Assembly (NCBI RefSeq): GCF_002949735.1
Contig: NZ_CP026681.1
Coordinates: 3,982,501-4,046,500 of the forward strand
Direction of reading: 5' to 3'
Origin: Nostoc sp. 'Peltigera membranacea cyanobiont' N6
GTDB lineage: Bacteria > Cyanobacteriota > Cyanobacteriia > Cyanobacteriales > Nostocaceae
DNA: 64,000 bases
Shown: positions 54,856-64,000 of the stretch, piece by piece
Position numbering within the stretch: the first letter of the stretch is position 1
Layout of the letters: each line of letters starts with the position of its first letter
Notes under the pieces: generated by a model
Seen by the model: the letters and a program-made list of their open reading frames with translations, nothing else
What the model was told of the DNA's origin: nothing
The model's database searches: none
Translations under genes and position numbers: made by a program

Positions 54856-56181
54856 CTAATCGGCATTAACAACTTGCTCTAAAAAGATTTGTCCCGATGG
54901 CTCATCGTAGCCGTATATCTCGGCATAACGACCCCAATCAACAACGGTTTTTAATTGTCGCTCGGCTTCTTGTGGGCTAAAGTGAGTTTCTAGGATATCT
55001 AAGACTAATTCTTCGGGAATGCGTTGATTATTTTTCGCTTCCAAAAGACGGTAAATTTGCTGTACCAGGCGAATATGAGTTAAAAGTTGCGATCGCACAA
55101 TTTGTTTGCGTTCATCAATACCACCATTGATAAATTCTTGCCCTATTGGTTTTAAGCTAATATCACCTTCTGCAAGTTCTACAAAATCCATCAATTTTGC
55201 AGCTTCCACAATTGGTAAAATATCATCTACTTCTAGTTGCAATTCTTGGGCTAGCCGATATAAGTCTTTTTCTTGACGATCTTCTAAAAGTTCCAAAAGA
55301 CCGGCAATGGAACCAATTCGCACGGCTGGTAAAGACTGATATTTTGCTGGTGGTGTTGCAGGTTCTACAGAGGTAGTAGTTAGGGGTTGAATTTGTTCTA
55401 GTTCTGGGTTGGTGATGATTGTATAAACCCGATCTACCAAGGCTTGAAAACTTGGGTGTTTGCGATCGCGGTAATGGGGTAAAGTCACAGGTAAGTCAGC
55501 CCGAATTCTTCCCGGATTGCGTCCGAGAACAATAATCCGATCCGCCATAATTACCGCTTCTTCAATCCCGTGGGTGACAATCAGAATGGCTTGGGTGGGT
55601 ATGCGACGTTCTAACCACAAATCTAATAACTCAAACCTCAAGTTTTCTGCTGTTAGTACATCCAATGCCGAAAACGGCTCATCCATACATAACAGTTCTG
55701 GTTCTACGGCCAAAGCCCTCGCAAATCCAACTCGCTGACGCATTCCCCCAGAAAGTTCTTTGGGATAGGCATTTTCAAACCCATCCAAACCAATGATATC
55801 AATCATCCGTAGCGCCTTTTGCCGTCGAGAATCTGGCGCTTCTCCTTTGGCTTTTAAACCTAGTTCCACATTTTCTAGTACAGTTAACCAAGGATAAAGA
55901 GCAAAACTTTGAAAAACAATTGCTACCCCAGGATTTAAACCAACTAGAGGACGATTATGATATATAACTTCGCCTTGACTGGCCGGGATTAATCCAGCAA
56001 TAATCCGCATCAAAGTAGATTTACCTGAACCTGAAGGCCCCAGCAATGCAACGATCTCTCCTGGACGCAACTCAAGATTGATATTTTCCAGAATGATAAT
56101 CTGCTGACCGTTGGGCTGTTGATAAGATTTGCTGACATTTTTTAGGGCGATCAGATGTTCAATTGCTGTTTTAAAGACCAT
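54856..56181 (-). CDS. ABC transporter ATPase with C-terminal AAA-associated domain
   Basis: A 441-residue ATPase. The first ~250 residues are a nitrate/taurine-type ABC domain: Walker A GPSGSGKST, Q-loop VFQSFALYPW, signature LSGGMRQRVGFARAL, Walker B LLCMDEPFSALD and switch His in VTHGIEEA. The rest is an alpha-helical AAA-associated domain (LLELLEDRQEKDLYRLAQELQ...ILPIVEAAKLM...FINGGIDERKQIVRSQLL) found in a subset of such ATPases, probably regulatory. It is the first gene of the operon with the fused permease. Confidence 0.9.
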   Translation of the reverse strand: MVFKTAIEHLIALKNVSKSYQQPNGQQIIILENINLELRPGEIVALLGPSGSGKSTLMRIIAGLIPASQGEVIYHNRPLVGLNPGVAIVFQSFALYPWLTVLENVELGLKAKGEAPDSRRQKALRMIDIIGLDGFENAYPKELSGGMRQRVGFARALAVEPELLCMDEPFSALDVLTAENLRFELLDLWLERRIPTQAILIVTHGIEEAVIMADRIIVLGRNPGRIRADLPVTLPHYRDRKHPSFQALVDRVYTIITNPELEQIQPLTTTSVEPATPPAKYQSLPAVRIGSIAGLLELLEDRQEKDLYRLAQELQLEVDDILPIVEAAKLMDFVELAEGDISLKPIGQEFINGGIDERKQIVRSQLLTHIRLVQQIYRLLEAKNNQRIPEELVLDILETHFSPQEAERQLKTVVDWGRYAEIYGYDEPSGQIFLEQVVNAD

Positions 56182-56552
56182 AACTCTTTCTGTAAGGAAA
56201 TAATTAAATATAATCTCATGTAGAGGTTATTTTACAGTTAAAGCTGACTAAAAATAGTTTCTTCTGCAAATTGAACATGACTGGAGCCTAAAGACTCCCT
56301 TGCATCGTCATTAATTAGCTACAAGAGTTAATAAGAGAAATATCCTAATTGCTGCAAAAAAGCGATTGCCTAGGCGAATATTAAAAGGAATAAATTACAG
56401 TAAATTGTTTTATTAGATATGTGCATTTGAGTAAATTGTGAGTAATTACAGATATTAAATAAACAACCTCTACTATGGCGGTTACATATAGAAGCATCTG
56501 ACGCAAAGAAGTATCATAGAGATAGAAGCTTGATTCTTGTTGGGTGGCGATC
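56182..56552. other. Divergent gap upstream of the ABC operon
   Basis: About 370 AT-rich bases. I see no repeat, hairpin or gene. It should hold the promoters for the ABC operon and for the small gene at 56553. Confidence 0.4.
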
Positions 56553-56867
56553 GTGAATACAGAGGAATTCTTACGATTAATCGAAAAGCAGCGCTCATGT
56601 CCTCAGACACTACCAAAAGGGCTGCAAGCAATGTGGTATGACAACAAAGGTGACTGGAGCAAAGCTCATGAAATAGTTCAAAATGCCAGCGATGCCGATA
56701 GTGCCTGGGTTCATGCTTACCTGCACCGCAAAGAAGGCGATTTGAAAAATGCCCATTTTTGGTATCAGCGTAGTGGTCAGCCAGAGTTTCTAGGAGAACT
56801 AAGCCAGGAATGGGAACAAATAACTTCTGTATTGCTAAGAAAGGTCAACGTGACCCATGAATGCTGA
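56553..56867 (+). CDS. Small hypothetical protein, TPR-like helical
   Basis: This protein of about 104 residues starts at GTG 56553; the frame also offers a GTG at 56544. It reads as helical hairpins: PKGLQAMWYDNKGDWSKAHE and SAWVHAYLHRKEGDLKNAHFWYQRSG, each with the W/Y-GDxxxAH spacing of TPR or Sel1-like motifs. Related small proteins are common in proteobacteria and cyanobacteria with unknown role. It overlaps the following pentapeptide gene by 11 bases, so they are translated together. Confidence 0.75.
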   Translation: MNTEEFLRLIEKQRSCPQTLPKGLQAMWYDNKGDWSKAHEIVQNASDADSAWVHAYLHRKEGDLKNAHFWYQRSGQPEFLGELSQEWEQITSVLLRKVNVTHEC

Positions 56868-57225
56868 GGAATTAAAACGGCGTTTTGCCGCAGGAGAAAG
56901 ATATTTTCCAGCCGTCAACTTGATTAAGAACAAGTTGATTGGAGCCTATTTGCCCGGAATCAGTTTATGGGGATCTGACTTGAGTGGAGCGAACCTAGCG
57001 AAAGCTAAACTCTGGGGAGCAGATTTGAGTAGAACTAACTTAGCTAAAGCGAATTTGACCAGAGCTAATTTGAGCGGTGTCAAACTGAATGAAGCAAATC
57101 TCCGGGGAGCCAAACTTAACTATGCCAAGTTGTATGGAGCAAATCTGACTGGCGCTTACTACGATGAAAGCACGAGGTTTCCTAGAGGTTTTGATCCCGT
57201 CAGTAGAAATATGCAGAAGGTGTGA
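56857..57225 (+). CDS. Pentapeptide-repeat protein
   Basis: A 122-residue protein. Residues ~28-105 are about fifteen A(D/N)LxX pentapeptides (GADLSRTNLAKANLTRANLS...), which fold into a right-handed quadrilateral beta-helix. There is no signal peptide or catalytic domain. It overlaps the preceding small gene by 11 bases. Its role is unknown, as for most of the many cyanobacterial members. Confidence 0.88.
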   Translation: MNAEELKRRFAAGERYFPAVNLIKNKLIGAYLPGISLWGSDLSGANLAKAKLWGADLSRTNLAKANLTRANLSGVKLNEANLRGAKLNYAKLYGANLTGAYYDESTRFPRGFDPVSRNMQKV

Positions 57226-57261
57226 GGTAGGCTAATAAATACCAAACAAAATGGCATAAAA

Positions 57262-59061
57262 ATGCTTACTGTTGCTAAATCAAAGCAGATTGCGATGGCA
57301 ATCTTTTCTTTCACCCTCCTTGTTTACAGCCAAGTTGCATCAGCCGCCTTAACTTTACCCCTACACAGCAAAAAGGGAATGGTGGTTTCAGCCCATCCCC
57401 TAGGGAGTGAAGCAGGAATTTTAATGTTACGCAAAGGTGGTAATGCAGTAGATGCAGCTGTCGCCACAACTTTTGTCATCTCTGTAGTTGAGCCTTTTTC
57501 GGCGGGAATCGGCGGCGGCGGATTTTTGCTGATGCACTCTGAGAAAACTGGCGATATCAAAGCGTTGGATTTCCGCGAACGCGCACCCCTGAAAGCTACA
57601 AAAAATATGTATCTGGATGCAGCAGGGAAAGTACGTCCCAATGCAAGTATCAATGGTTATTTGGCAGTAGGAACACCAGGAACGGTGGCAGGACTTTATG
57701 AAGTGCATCGTCGCTATGGTAAACTTTCTTGGCAAGAGGTAATGAAACCTGCGATCGCACTTGCTAAAGATGGTTTTATTCTTGGGGATGTGCTAACTCA
57801 GCGCCTCAACCAGCGCCAGCAACAGCTTCTCAATAATCCAGCCGCGCGGGAAATTTTTACTCGCAACGGCCAATTTTACCAACCAGGAGAGAAACTGGTG
57901 CAGCGTGATTTGGCACGCACCTTAACAGCAATTTCTGAAAATCCCCAAAGTTTTTACACCGGAAGTATTGCTCGAGCGATCGCTTCTGATATGGTAAAAA
58001 ATGGCGGTTTAATTACTCTAGAAGACCTGAAAGCCTACAAACCAATCTGGCGGACTCCTGTTTGTGGGAATTTTCGGAAAGCTAAAATCTGCTCAATGCC
58101 ACCACCATCATCGGGAGGCGTTCACCTATTGCAGATTTTAAATATTATTGGTGACACTGATTTAAAATCTTTAGGATGGCATCATCCCGACGCTATCCAC
58201 TTAATGGTAGAAGCAATGAAGATTGCTTACGCCGATCGCTCGGAATATTTAGGCGATCCTGATTTTGTCAAAGTTCCTGTACAAGAACTGATTAGTCCAG
58301 CTTACGCCAAAAAACGCCGTCAAGAAATTAATATGCAACTGGCTAAACCCTCGACCGAGGTCAAGCCAGTAGATAGAAAGACACTACAACGTTTTAGTCA
58401 GGCTAATAATCAAATTTTAGGAGAAAATATCATTCCATTATCCGCTCGGTCTCTAAAACTGCACGCGACGCGGTATGAATCTCCTGAAACCACTCATCTG
58501 ACTGTTGTGGATGGAGAACACAACGCCGTAAGTCTGACTTTCACGGTTAACCTGATTTTTGGTGCTGGTGTGGTGACACCGGGAACTGGAATCGTCCTGA
58601 ACAATGAAATGGATGATTTTGCTGCTGCGCCAGGAGTGCCTAATGCTTTTGGTTTAGTTGGTAACGATGCCAACAGCATTGCACCCCGTAAAACTCCTTT
58701 ATCCAGCATGACTCCCACTATTGTCACAGAAAATGGTCATTTTCGGATGGCAGCAGGTGCGCCCGGTGGTAGCACCATCATCACCCAGGTTTTGCAAACG
58801 ATCCTGAATGTGCTGGAATACAACATGGATGTTGGTGCAGCTATTTCTGTTCCACGCATACATCATCAATGGCTTCCCGATGAGTTGCGGGTTGAATCCT
58901 GGAGCTTGGACGCTCTGACTATGCAAGACTTACGCCGTCGGGGGCATAAAATTAAGGAAACTACTCCTTGGGGTAATGGTAACGCGATCGCTGTTACATC
59001 TGATGGAACTCTAGAAGGCGCGGCAGATCCTCGCGGTGAAGGTTCCCCCAGAGGTTTGTGA
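57262..59061 (+). CDS. ggt: Gamma-glutamyltranspeptidase / glutathione hydrolase
   Basis: A 599-residue periplasmic N-terminal-nucleophile hydrolase that cleaves gamma-glutamyl bonds of glutathione and related peptides. A signal peptide of ~28 residues ends SQVASA. Family blocks are GGNAVDAAVAT, GIGGGGFLLMH, FRERAP, GVPGTV-like (GTPGTVAGLYEVH) and MPPPSSGG. The self-cleavage and nucleophile Thr lies in ETTHLTVVD. The small subunit contains MTPTIV and AAGAPGGS. It follows the pentapeptide gene by 36 bases and may be co-transcribed. Confidence 0.94.
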   Translation: MLTVAKSKQIAMAIFSFTLLVYSQVASAALTLPLHSKKGMVVSAHPLGSEAGILMLRKGGNAVDAAVATTFVISVVEPFSAGIGGGGFLLMHSEKTGDIKALDFRERAPLKATKNMYLDAAGKVRPNASINGYLAVGTPGTVAGLYEVHRRYGKLSWQEVMKPAIALAKDGFILGDVLTQRLNQRQQQLLNNPAAREIFTRNGQFYQPGEKLVQRDLARTLTAISENPQSFYTGSIARAIASDMVKNGGLITLEDLKAYKPIWRTPVCGNFRKAKICSMPPPSSGGVHLLQILNIIGDTDLKSLGWHHPDAIHLMVEAMKIAYADRSEYLGDPDFVKVPVQELISPAYAKKRRQEINMQLAKPSTEVKPVDRKTLQRFSQANNQILGENIIPLSARSLKLHATRYESPETTHLTVVDGEHNAVSLTFTVNLIFGAGVVTPGTGIVLNNEMDDFAAAPGVPNAFGLVGNDANSIAPRKTPLSSMTPTIVTENGHFRMAAGAPGGSTIITQVLQTILNVLEYNMDVGAAISVPRIHHQWLPDELRVESWSLDALTMQDLRRRGHKIKETTPWGNGNAIAVTSDGTLEGAADPRGEGSPRGL

Positions 59062-59130
59062 GCGAGTGAGGGACTGGGAAGACGCAGGAACGCAGAGAAT
59101 AACCAATGACCAATGACAAATGACCAATAA

Positions 59131-59394
59131 CTATTGATTTTGAATTGTTGACTCTGCGTAGCTGCTACTGCCAAACTCATTTGCCCGTGCGCTAGATACT
59201 AGTGTCCAACCTGCTTTGAGAAGTTTTTGATAAGTTGCCCAACCTTTAGAACCACCTGGTATTTGATAATCTGGGACTGTGAAATGTCCAAAAGCTGTGT
59301 AGGGCCGCCAAGGCTGATTGGGTTCTGTCTGCAAATACAAAATTTTCTCCCCATCACCACCAGACTTAGATAACCAGCACATTTGTCGATGCAT
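59131..59394 (-). CDS. Small hypothetical protein
   Basis: This 87-residue protein, from ATG 59394, is rich in Trp, Tyr and Gly (WLSKSGGDGEKILYLQTEPN, PWRPYTAFGHFTVPDYQIPG, WATYQKLLKAGWTLVSSA). It has no signal or membrane segment. It has a plausible amphipathic end and reads like a genuine small globular domain. I do not recognise the family. It is convergent with ggt. Confidence 0.6.
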   Translation of the reverse strand: MHRQMCWLSKSGGDGEKILYLQTEPNQPWRPYTAFGHFTVPDYQIPGGSKGWATYQKLLKAGWTLVSSARANEFGSSSYAESTIQNQ

Positions 59395-59908
59395 TGCAAA
59401 CTCCTTTGCTTTTAGCTAAAAACTAACGCACATTACCAGACTTTTGTCAAGTAATTTCTCAGCCTTGTGGGCTATTTTTGGGCAGAAAGATAAACAGCTT
59501 TGTCTCACCTTATTTAATAGGGTGAGATTTTTCTAATGTTATCCGCGTTTTTTGCGATCGTGTGTAACAATAACTACTGTTTTGACCAAGCTTTGTAATC
59601 AGGATTTAGAAATTCTATCCGGGTTACTTGGTGGATTAAAATTGGAGCTTAATCGTAAGTGATATCATGTCTGGCAAATTACTTGTGATATGTCATTGCG
59701 AGTGCAACGAAGTGGAAGGAAGCAATCGCAAGGCTTTTGGGATTCCTTCACTTCGTACCCTTCTCCTTCGGAGACGCTACGCGAACGGGAACGCCAAGGG
59801 CGAAGTTAAAATACTCGTTGACGGAGTTCAAAGGTGGATTCATCCAGTTAAAATACTCGTTAACGGGGACTAGAATTAGAATTGACGTGACGTTTCTTAA
59901 TAGCTAAA
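59395..59908. other. Repeat-rich gap before the TPR gene
   Basis: About 510 bases. At 59690-59790 is a dispersed element with GTCATTGCGAGTGCAACGAA, TTCACTTCGTACCCTTCTCC and GGAGACGCTACGCGAACG. Then GTTAAAATACTCGTTRACGG occurs twice as a direct repeat (about 59804 and 59848). No gene is seen. Confidence 0.6.
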
Positions 59909-61753
59909 GTGTCAGATTCTCTGCCATTGCGCGATCGCTATCTTGCCTTAATCGATGAAATTGTTGAAACCACCCTCAAGGGCAAAATTAGCTCTGTTGA
60001 GATGGTGTATCAAATGCTGCTTAAAGGAATTACTTCCGGTACTGGGGAAGTCTTTGAGTTAGTTTTGAGCGATCGCCTGAATGCTCTCCAAAGCCAAGTA
60101 GATAGTGAAAACGACGAACTTAAGAAAGGCAAGGCTACTCGTAGTTTGAGAGCCATTAAGACCATTCAAAGCCAATGGCAACGTTGGCAAGAGCAAAACA
60201 AAACAACAGAAGCGATCGCTGCCGCAGTTACAGAAATTACCACAGCCCAGGCTGACGAGCGTCTAGCGACATTTTTACGGATTACTGACCCCAATCAGAA
60301 GTATCCGCTAAATTCGCAACAGCTACAGCAATTATCAAAGGCTTTACAGCAATTTGCCCAGGCAGATGCTGATTTAGAACAGTTTTCCGAAGGGATTACC
60401 CGTGGTTTAGCTTCTTGGCAGCGATTGCAAGATAATTTGCTCAGTTGGATGTACGAGCAAAAAGAAGCTTTAGGATTTGGCGGCGTACCCGGAGAACGCG
60501 GCCCTTGGGCAAGTTGGGCTAAACAACTCAATAGCGAGTTACCCAAAGCACTGCTTCGCACCTTAGCGATGGAAGAATCCGCAATTGAATTTGCCCAACG
60601 ACAACGGGGAATCACCTTGAGAGATTGGGTAGAAATGGCATTGATTTTACAGTTCTTGCAACGGGGGCTAATTAACTGGTTTGACCAACAAGCTTACGAT
60701 GTTAAGGCGGGGCCAAAGTTGTCCATTTCCACTTTTTTGACCTTTGCAGTGATTTGGAGTCAATTAGCAAGTGGTTTTGGCAGCATTGGGACAGTATACG
60801 CCGATGCCTGTTCTCAAATCATGCTCCAAATTTTGCGAACCTTTGCCCAGCGTCCGTATTTTCCCTTTTATGGCGGGATATTTGCCTCTTTTACTGGTAC
60901 TTATTTGCGAGATGCCCTCGATTATTTGGATGAACCATTACGACGAGGTGAAGGAACCCAAGAAAAGGCGCGGATTTTGACGCTTTTAGGTTATTCGCAG
61001 CGTGCTTTAGGACAATACCAGCGCTCAATTGATTTTCATCAGCAGGCATTAGAGATAGCCAGGAATGCAGGCGATCGCACCTGTGAAATAGCCAATCTCA
61101 ACCACCTCAGCCGTACTTATGTGCAACAGCAAAATTATGCTGAAGCAATTAACTACAGCCAACGAGCATTAATCTTGAGTCGGCAAGCAGGCGATCGCAC
61201 CGGAGAAGCAAACGCGCTAGTAAACTTAGGTTACAGCGAAGTCATGCAAGCTCAAGAATTGGAAAACTTAGAACCCGAAACTTATGAATCTGCAATTAAC
61301 TATTTAGAACAAGGTTTAAAATTATCGGAAAAATTAGGCGATATTCAAAGTAAAGCCTTATGTGTCAGCAGCTTAGGAATTGCCTATCTAGTAATTGGAG
61401 AACACCAAACAGCAATTAAATATCTTGAAGATGGCTTTAAGACAGCGCAAGTTTCCGGCGATTTGTATCTCCAAGGGCGGAACTTAGCTTATTTAGCAGA
61501 AGCTTATTATTATCTCCAAAATTCGGAAAAAACCGTTTACACAGGCTGCTTGGGAATGTATCTTTTAGAGCAAATAGCTTCTAATGAGTGGCGGCAAGCG
61601 GCAGGTTTACTAATAATTTTGCAAGGACAAATTGGTGCAGAAGCATTCCAAAATTTCTTACAGCAACATCGCCCTAAAATCATTGCAGTTATCGGTGTAG
61701 ATGGGTACGATCACATTCCCAAACTATTAGAAGTATACAAGCAAGATATATAG
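59909..61753 (+). CDS. TPR-repeat protein
   Basis: This 614-residue cytoplasmic protein starts at GTG 59909. Residues 1-340 are helical with no family I know: a coiled-coil stretch near 60-110 (DSENDELKKGKATRSLRAIK), then a compact region with RQRGITLRDWVEMALILQFLQRGLINWF. From ~350 to 570 there are at least five TPR units (LGYSQRALGQYQRSIDFHQQALEIARNAGDR and similar), as in NB-ARC/TPR signalling proteins. It probably scaffolds protein contacts. The short C-terminus is not repetitive. It is a single gene. Confidence 0.8.
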   Translation: MSDSLPLRDRYLALIDEIVETTLKGKISSVEMVYQMLLKGITSGTGEVFELVLSDRLNALQSQVDSENDELKKGKATRSLRAIKTIQSQWQRWQEQNKTTEAIAAAVTEITTAQADERLATFLRITDPNQKYPLNSQQLQQLSKALQQFAQADADLEQFSEGITRGLASWQRLQDNLLSWMYEQKEALGFGGVPGERGPWASWAKQLNSELPKALLRTLAMEESAIEFAQRQRGITLRDWVEMALILQFLQRGLINWFDQQAYDVKAGPKLSISTFLTFAVIWSQLASGFGSIGTVYADACSQIMLQILRTFAQRPYFPFYGGIFASFTGTYLRDALDYLDEPLRRGEGTQEKARILTLLGYSQRALGQYQRSIDFHQQALEIARNAGDRTCEIANLNHLSRTYVQQQNYAEAINYSQRALILSRQAGDRTGEANALVNLGYSEVMQAQELENLEPETYESAINYLEQGLKLSEKLGDIQSKALCVSSLGIAYLVIGEHQTAIKYLEDGFKTAQVSGDLYLQGRNLAYLAEAYYYLQNSEKTVYTGCLGMYLLEQIASNEWRQAAGLLIILQGQIGAEAFQNFLQQHRPKIIAVIGVDGYDHIPKLLEVYKQDI

Positions 61754-61779
61754 CGTTTCCCGGTCTGGTGAGATACAAG

Positions 61780-61813
61780 AACCCCACCCCCAACCCCCTC
61801 CCCGCAAGCGAGG
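61780..61813. repeat. CCCCCTCCCCGCAAGCGAGGAGGGGG hairpin
   Basis: CCCCCTCC and GGAGGGGG pair around CCGCAAGCGA, just after the TPR gene. It may end transcription, but it belongs to the dispersed C-rich hairpin family also seen at 20266 and 52880. Confidence 0.65.
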
Positions 61814-61973
61814 AGGGGGCTATGATGCGATACAGTTCATGTTAAAGCATTTATTTCTTCTCTCTGTGTTCTCTGCGCCTCTGTGGTTAGTAAAAAAACT
61901 AACTTTAACTGAACTGTATTGGGCTATAATCTGCATCTTTTGATCGGGAAAAGCTATAACCCCTAACCTATTA

Positions 61974-63608
61974 CTAAGTAATCACAGTTGGTTGTTCCCG
62001 CCCTGTAAGTTCGCGGATCTGGGCTATCTCCTCAACAATAGCGATCAAAGAAGCAAGTGCTTCCTGGGGATCGAGGTTATGTTTAGCGGGATCTGCCTCA
62101 TAGCTTTCTATATAAACTCTTAGCGTTGCACCTTGAGTCCCCGTCCCAGAAAGTCGCACCACAATGCGCGAACCATCGGTAAAGCCAATACGAATACCCT
62201 GTTTTTCGCTAATGCTGCCATCTACAGGATCGGTATAACTAAAGTCATCACTGTATTCAACTTGATAGTTACCGAATTGCTTCCCTTTAAGAGTTGGCAA
62301 TAAAGAATCCAATCTTGCGATTAAGGTGTTTGCTGGCTCAATTTCTATCCCTTCATAGTCATGGCGGGAATAATAATTGCGTCCATAAGTCTGCCAGTGT
62401 TCCCGGACAATTTCCTCAACAGATTGTTGCCGCTCTGCCAGAATATTCAACCAGAACAGAACCGCCCATACCCCATCTTTTTCGCGGATATGATTAGAAC
62501 TAGTACCAAAGCTTTCTTCACCGCAGAGAGTAGCTTTACCCGCATCTAAGAGGTTGCCGAAAAACTTCCAACCAGTAGGCGTTTCATAAGATTCAATTCC
62601 CATCTGAGCAGCGACTCGATCCACAGCTTGACTAGTAGGCATCGATCGCGCTACCCCAGCTAAACCAGAACTATAACCAGGGACTAGCTTGGCATTTGCA
62701 GCTAAGATTGCGAGGCTATCGCTAGGAGTGACAAAGAACTTACGCCCTAAGATCATATTGCGATCGCCATCTCCATCAAAAGCGGCCCCAAAGTCTGGCG
62801 CATTGTCACCATACAAAATATCCACCAACTCATGGGCATAAACCAGATTTGGATCGGGGTGTCCGCCTCCAAAGTCTTCTAGGGGTGTACCATTACGCAC
62901 AGTTCCCTTTGGTGCGCCCAAACGTTTCTCGAAAATGGCATGGGCATAAGGGCCAGCTACCGCATGTAAGGCATCAATGCCGATCCGAAAATTTCCAGAA
63001 GTCAACAGTTGCTGAATGCGATCGAAATCAAAGAGGGACTCCATTAACTCTTGATAATCTTGTACAGAGTCAATCACCTCAACCACCGTCTCTCCCAAAT
63101 GTGACTCACCCAAGGTTTCTAAATCTACATCTGGTGCTTCCAGAATTTGGTAGCTATCAATTACTTTACTGCGATCGTAGATAGCCTCTGTCACCTTTTC
63201 CGGTGCTGGGCCACCGTTGCCAATGTTATATTTCACACCAAAGTCACCATTTGGCCCGCCCGGATTATGACTAGCAGACAAGATGATACCGCCAATAGCC
63301 TGGTACTTGCGAATAATAGCGGAAGTCGCAGGAGTAGACAAAATCCCCCCCTGACCAACTTTAATCAGCCCAATGCCATTAGCCGCAGCCATTTTCAAAA
63401 TGATTTGAATGGCTTGGCGATTGTAATAACGGCCATCACCACCCAGAACTAGGGTTTGCCCCTGTAATTCCCCCACAGAATCGAAGATAGATTGGATAAA
63501 ATTTTCCAGGTAGTGGGGCTGCTGAAAAGGCTTAACTGCTTTCCGTAGCCCAGAAGTACCGGGCTTTTGGTCGCTAAAGGGAGTAGTAGAGACTTTACGG
63601 ATGTTCAT
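61974..63608 (-). CDS. pgm: Phosphoglucomutase (alpha-D-glucose phosphate-specific)
   Basis: This 544-residue enzyme interconverts glucose-1-phosphate and glucose-6-phosphate, linking glycogen and polysaccharide synthesis to central metabolism. It has the phospho-Ser loop in ILSASHNPGGPNGDFG, the Mg loop DGDGDRNM, the sugar-binding loop CGEESFGTSS and the phosphate-binding loop VRLSGTGTQGATLRVY. The length is normal for the eukaryote-like Pgm class. It is a single gene on the minus strand, starting at ATG 63608. Confidence 0.95.
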   Translation of the reverse strand: MNIRKVSTTPFSDQKPGTSGLRKAVKPFQQPHYLENFIQSIFDSVGELQGQTLVLGGDGRYYNRQAIQIILKMAAANGIGLIKVGQGGILSTPATSAIIRKYQAIGGIILSASHNPGGPNGDFGVKYNIGNGGPAPEKVTEAIYDRSKVIDSYQILEAPDVDLETLGESHLGETVVEVIDSVQDYQELMESLFDFDRIQQLLTSGNFRIGIDALHAVAGPYAHAIFEKRLGAPKGTVRNGTPLEDFGGGHPDPNLVYAHELVDILYGDNAPDFGAAFDGDGDRNMILGRKFFVTPSDSLAILAANAKLVPGYSSGLAGVARSMPTSQAVDRVAAQMGIESYETPTGWKFFGNLLDAGKATLCGEESFGTSSNHIREKDGVWAVLFWLNILAERQQSVEEIVREHWQTYGRNYYSRHDYEGIEIEPANTLIARLDSLLPTLKGKQFGNYQVEYSDDFSYTDPVDGSISEKQGIRIGFTDGSRIVVRLSGTGTQGATLRVYIESYEADPAKHNLDPQEALASLIAIVEEIAQIRELTGREQPTVIT

Positions 63609-63941
63609 AGATCGTATTTAACAAGGCATTTTCTCTTACAGCTTTGCATAAGTTTGTTACAAAAAAAATTGCCCCGTATTAAACCTTTGTGTATCCTCTC
63701 TTTCTACCTTTGGAGTGATTCATTTTTACGCAAAGCTGTACTAAGTACACAGACACCTGAATTCTGCTTTATACTCCAATACAGTTCAGTGAAGTATTTA
63801 TTATTTTTCTTTTCTTTTCTTTCTTTTCTTCCTTTGTGTTCTTTGCGCCTTTGCGGTAATGCCTCCGGCACGCTCCGCGAACGTTAAAAAAATTGACTTT
63901 GATAAAGAGTTAAGCCTTAACTAAACCGTATTGCTTTATAC
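63609..63941. other. Gap upstream of pgm
   Basis: About 330 bases with a dispersed TTCTTTGCGCCTTTGCGGT repeat (63806-63856) and a GCCTCCGGCACGCTCCGCG element (63860-63880). No gene is seen. Confidence 0.45.
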
Positions 63942-64000
63942 TCATAAAGTTTGCTCCTTCTCTATTTGGTAAGCCTGCAATAAAGATTCACCATTGAAAT
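63942..64000 (-). CDS. Possible C-terminus of a gene cut by the window edge
   Basis: On the minus strand one frame runs open from the edge to a TGA at 63942-63944 and reads FNGESLLQAYQIEKEQTL. The composition looks coding, but only about 19 codons are visible, so this is tentative and no family can be named. Confidence 0.3.
   Translation of the reverse strand, partial: FNGESLLQAYQIEKEQTL

Noticed and set aside
1..64000. Insertion sequences, prophage, tRNA or rRNA genes
   Set aside because: I found no transposase or phage protein, and no T-arm consensus of a tRNA by eye. A tRNA scan would be needed to exclude one fully.

Overview
The window is chromosomal DNA of a heterocyst-forming cyanobacterium of the genus Nostoc, close to but apparently not identical with N. 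punctiforme. The evidence is many HIP1 sites (GCGATCGC), short degenerate AATGACC-type repeats, a scytonemin gene cluster in the N. punctiforme order, a Psb34 gene, HemJ, a COP23 protein, and a split DnaE intein C-half that I recall as differing from the N. punctiforme (Npu) one at two positions. No transposase, tRNA, rRNA or CRISPR array was found by eye.

Region 1 (1-21.3 kb) is the scytonemin sunscreen locus. On the minus strand, in transcription order, it reads scyA, scyB, scyC, scyD, scyE, scyF, a glycosyltransferase, a bifunctional tyrA, a DsbA/FrnE-type oxidoreductase broken by an in-frame stop, an aroB-like cyclase, a fused trpEG, and trpC running off the left edge. ScyA and ScyB join tryptophan- and tyrosine-derived precursors and ScyC cyclises the product. 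ScyD, ScyE and ScyF are exported propeller-type proteins, each ending in a PEP-CTERM sorting signal. The aromatic genes are dedicated copies that supply precursor. A PAS histidine kinase and an AraC-type response regulator lie divergently upstream and probably control the cluster. The 2-kb gap between them and scyA holds three copies of a promoter-like repeat.

Region 2 (21.4-38.4 kb) is mixed housekeeping and signalling: an AAA ATPase, an ArgJ-type enzyme, a histidine kinase with an intact ethylene-receptor-like membrane domain followed by a response-regulator/kinase, a WGxxGxxG-CTERM low-complexity secreted protein, a K+-channel-like protein with NAD-binding domains, NagB, a HAD phosphatase, a PadR repressor with a clear palindromic operator, an AraC/SDR pair, a COP23 protein, a Uma2 protein and psb34.

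Region 3 (38.9-49.6 kb) holds a DUF1611/dipeptide-epimerase pair resembling DgcN/DgcA, a Nudix hydrolase, a sigma-54 (RpoN)-like protein that is unexpected in a cyanobacterium, an 11-copy 21-bp tandem array, an SLC13-type transporter plus MFS pair, an alpha/beta-hydrolase without its nucleophile, HemJ and an SGNH hydrolase.

Region 4 (49.9-64 kb) has the split-intein DnaE C-terminal gene, a small PD-(D/E)XK-like protein, a nitrate/sulfonate-type ABC permease and ATPase, a pentapeptide-repeat protein, gamma-glutamyltranspeptidase, a TPR protein and phosphoglucomutase. Dispersed palindromic repeat families are scattered through the intergenic DNA.
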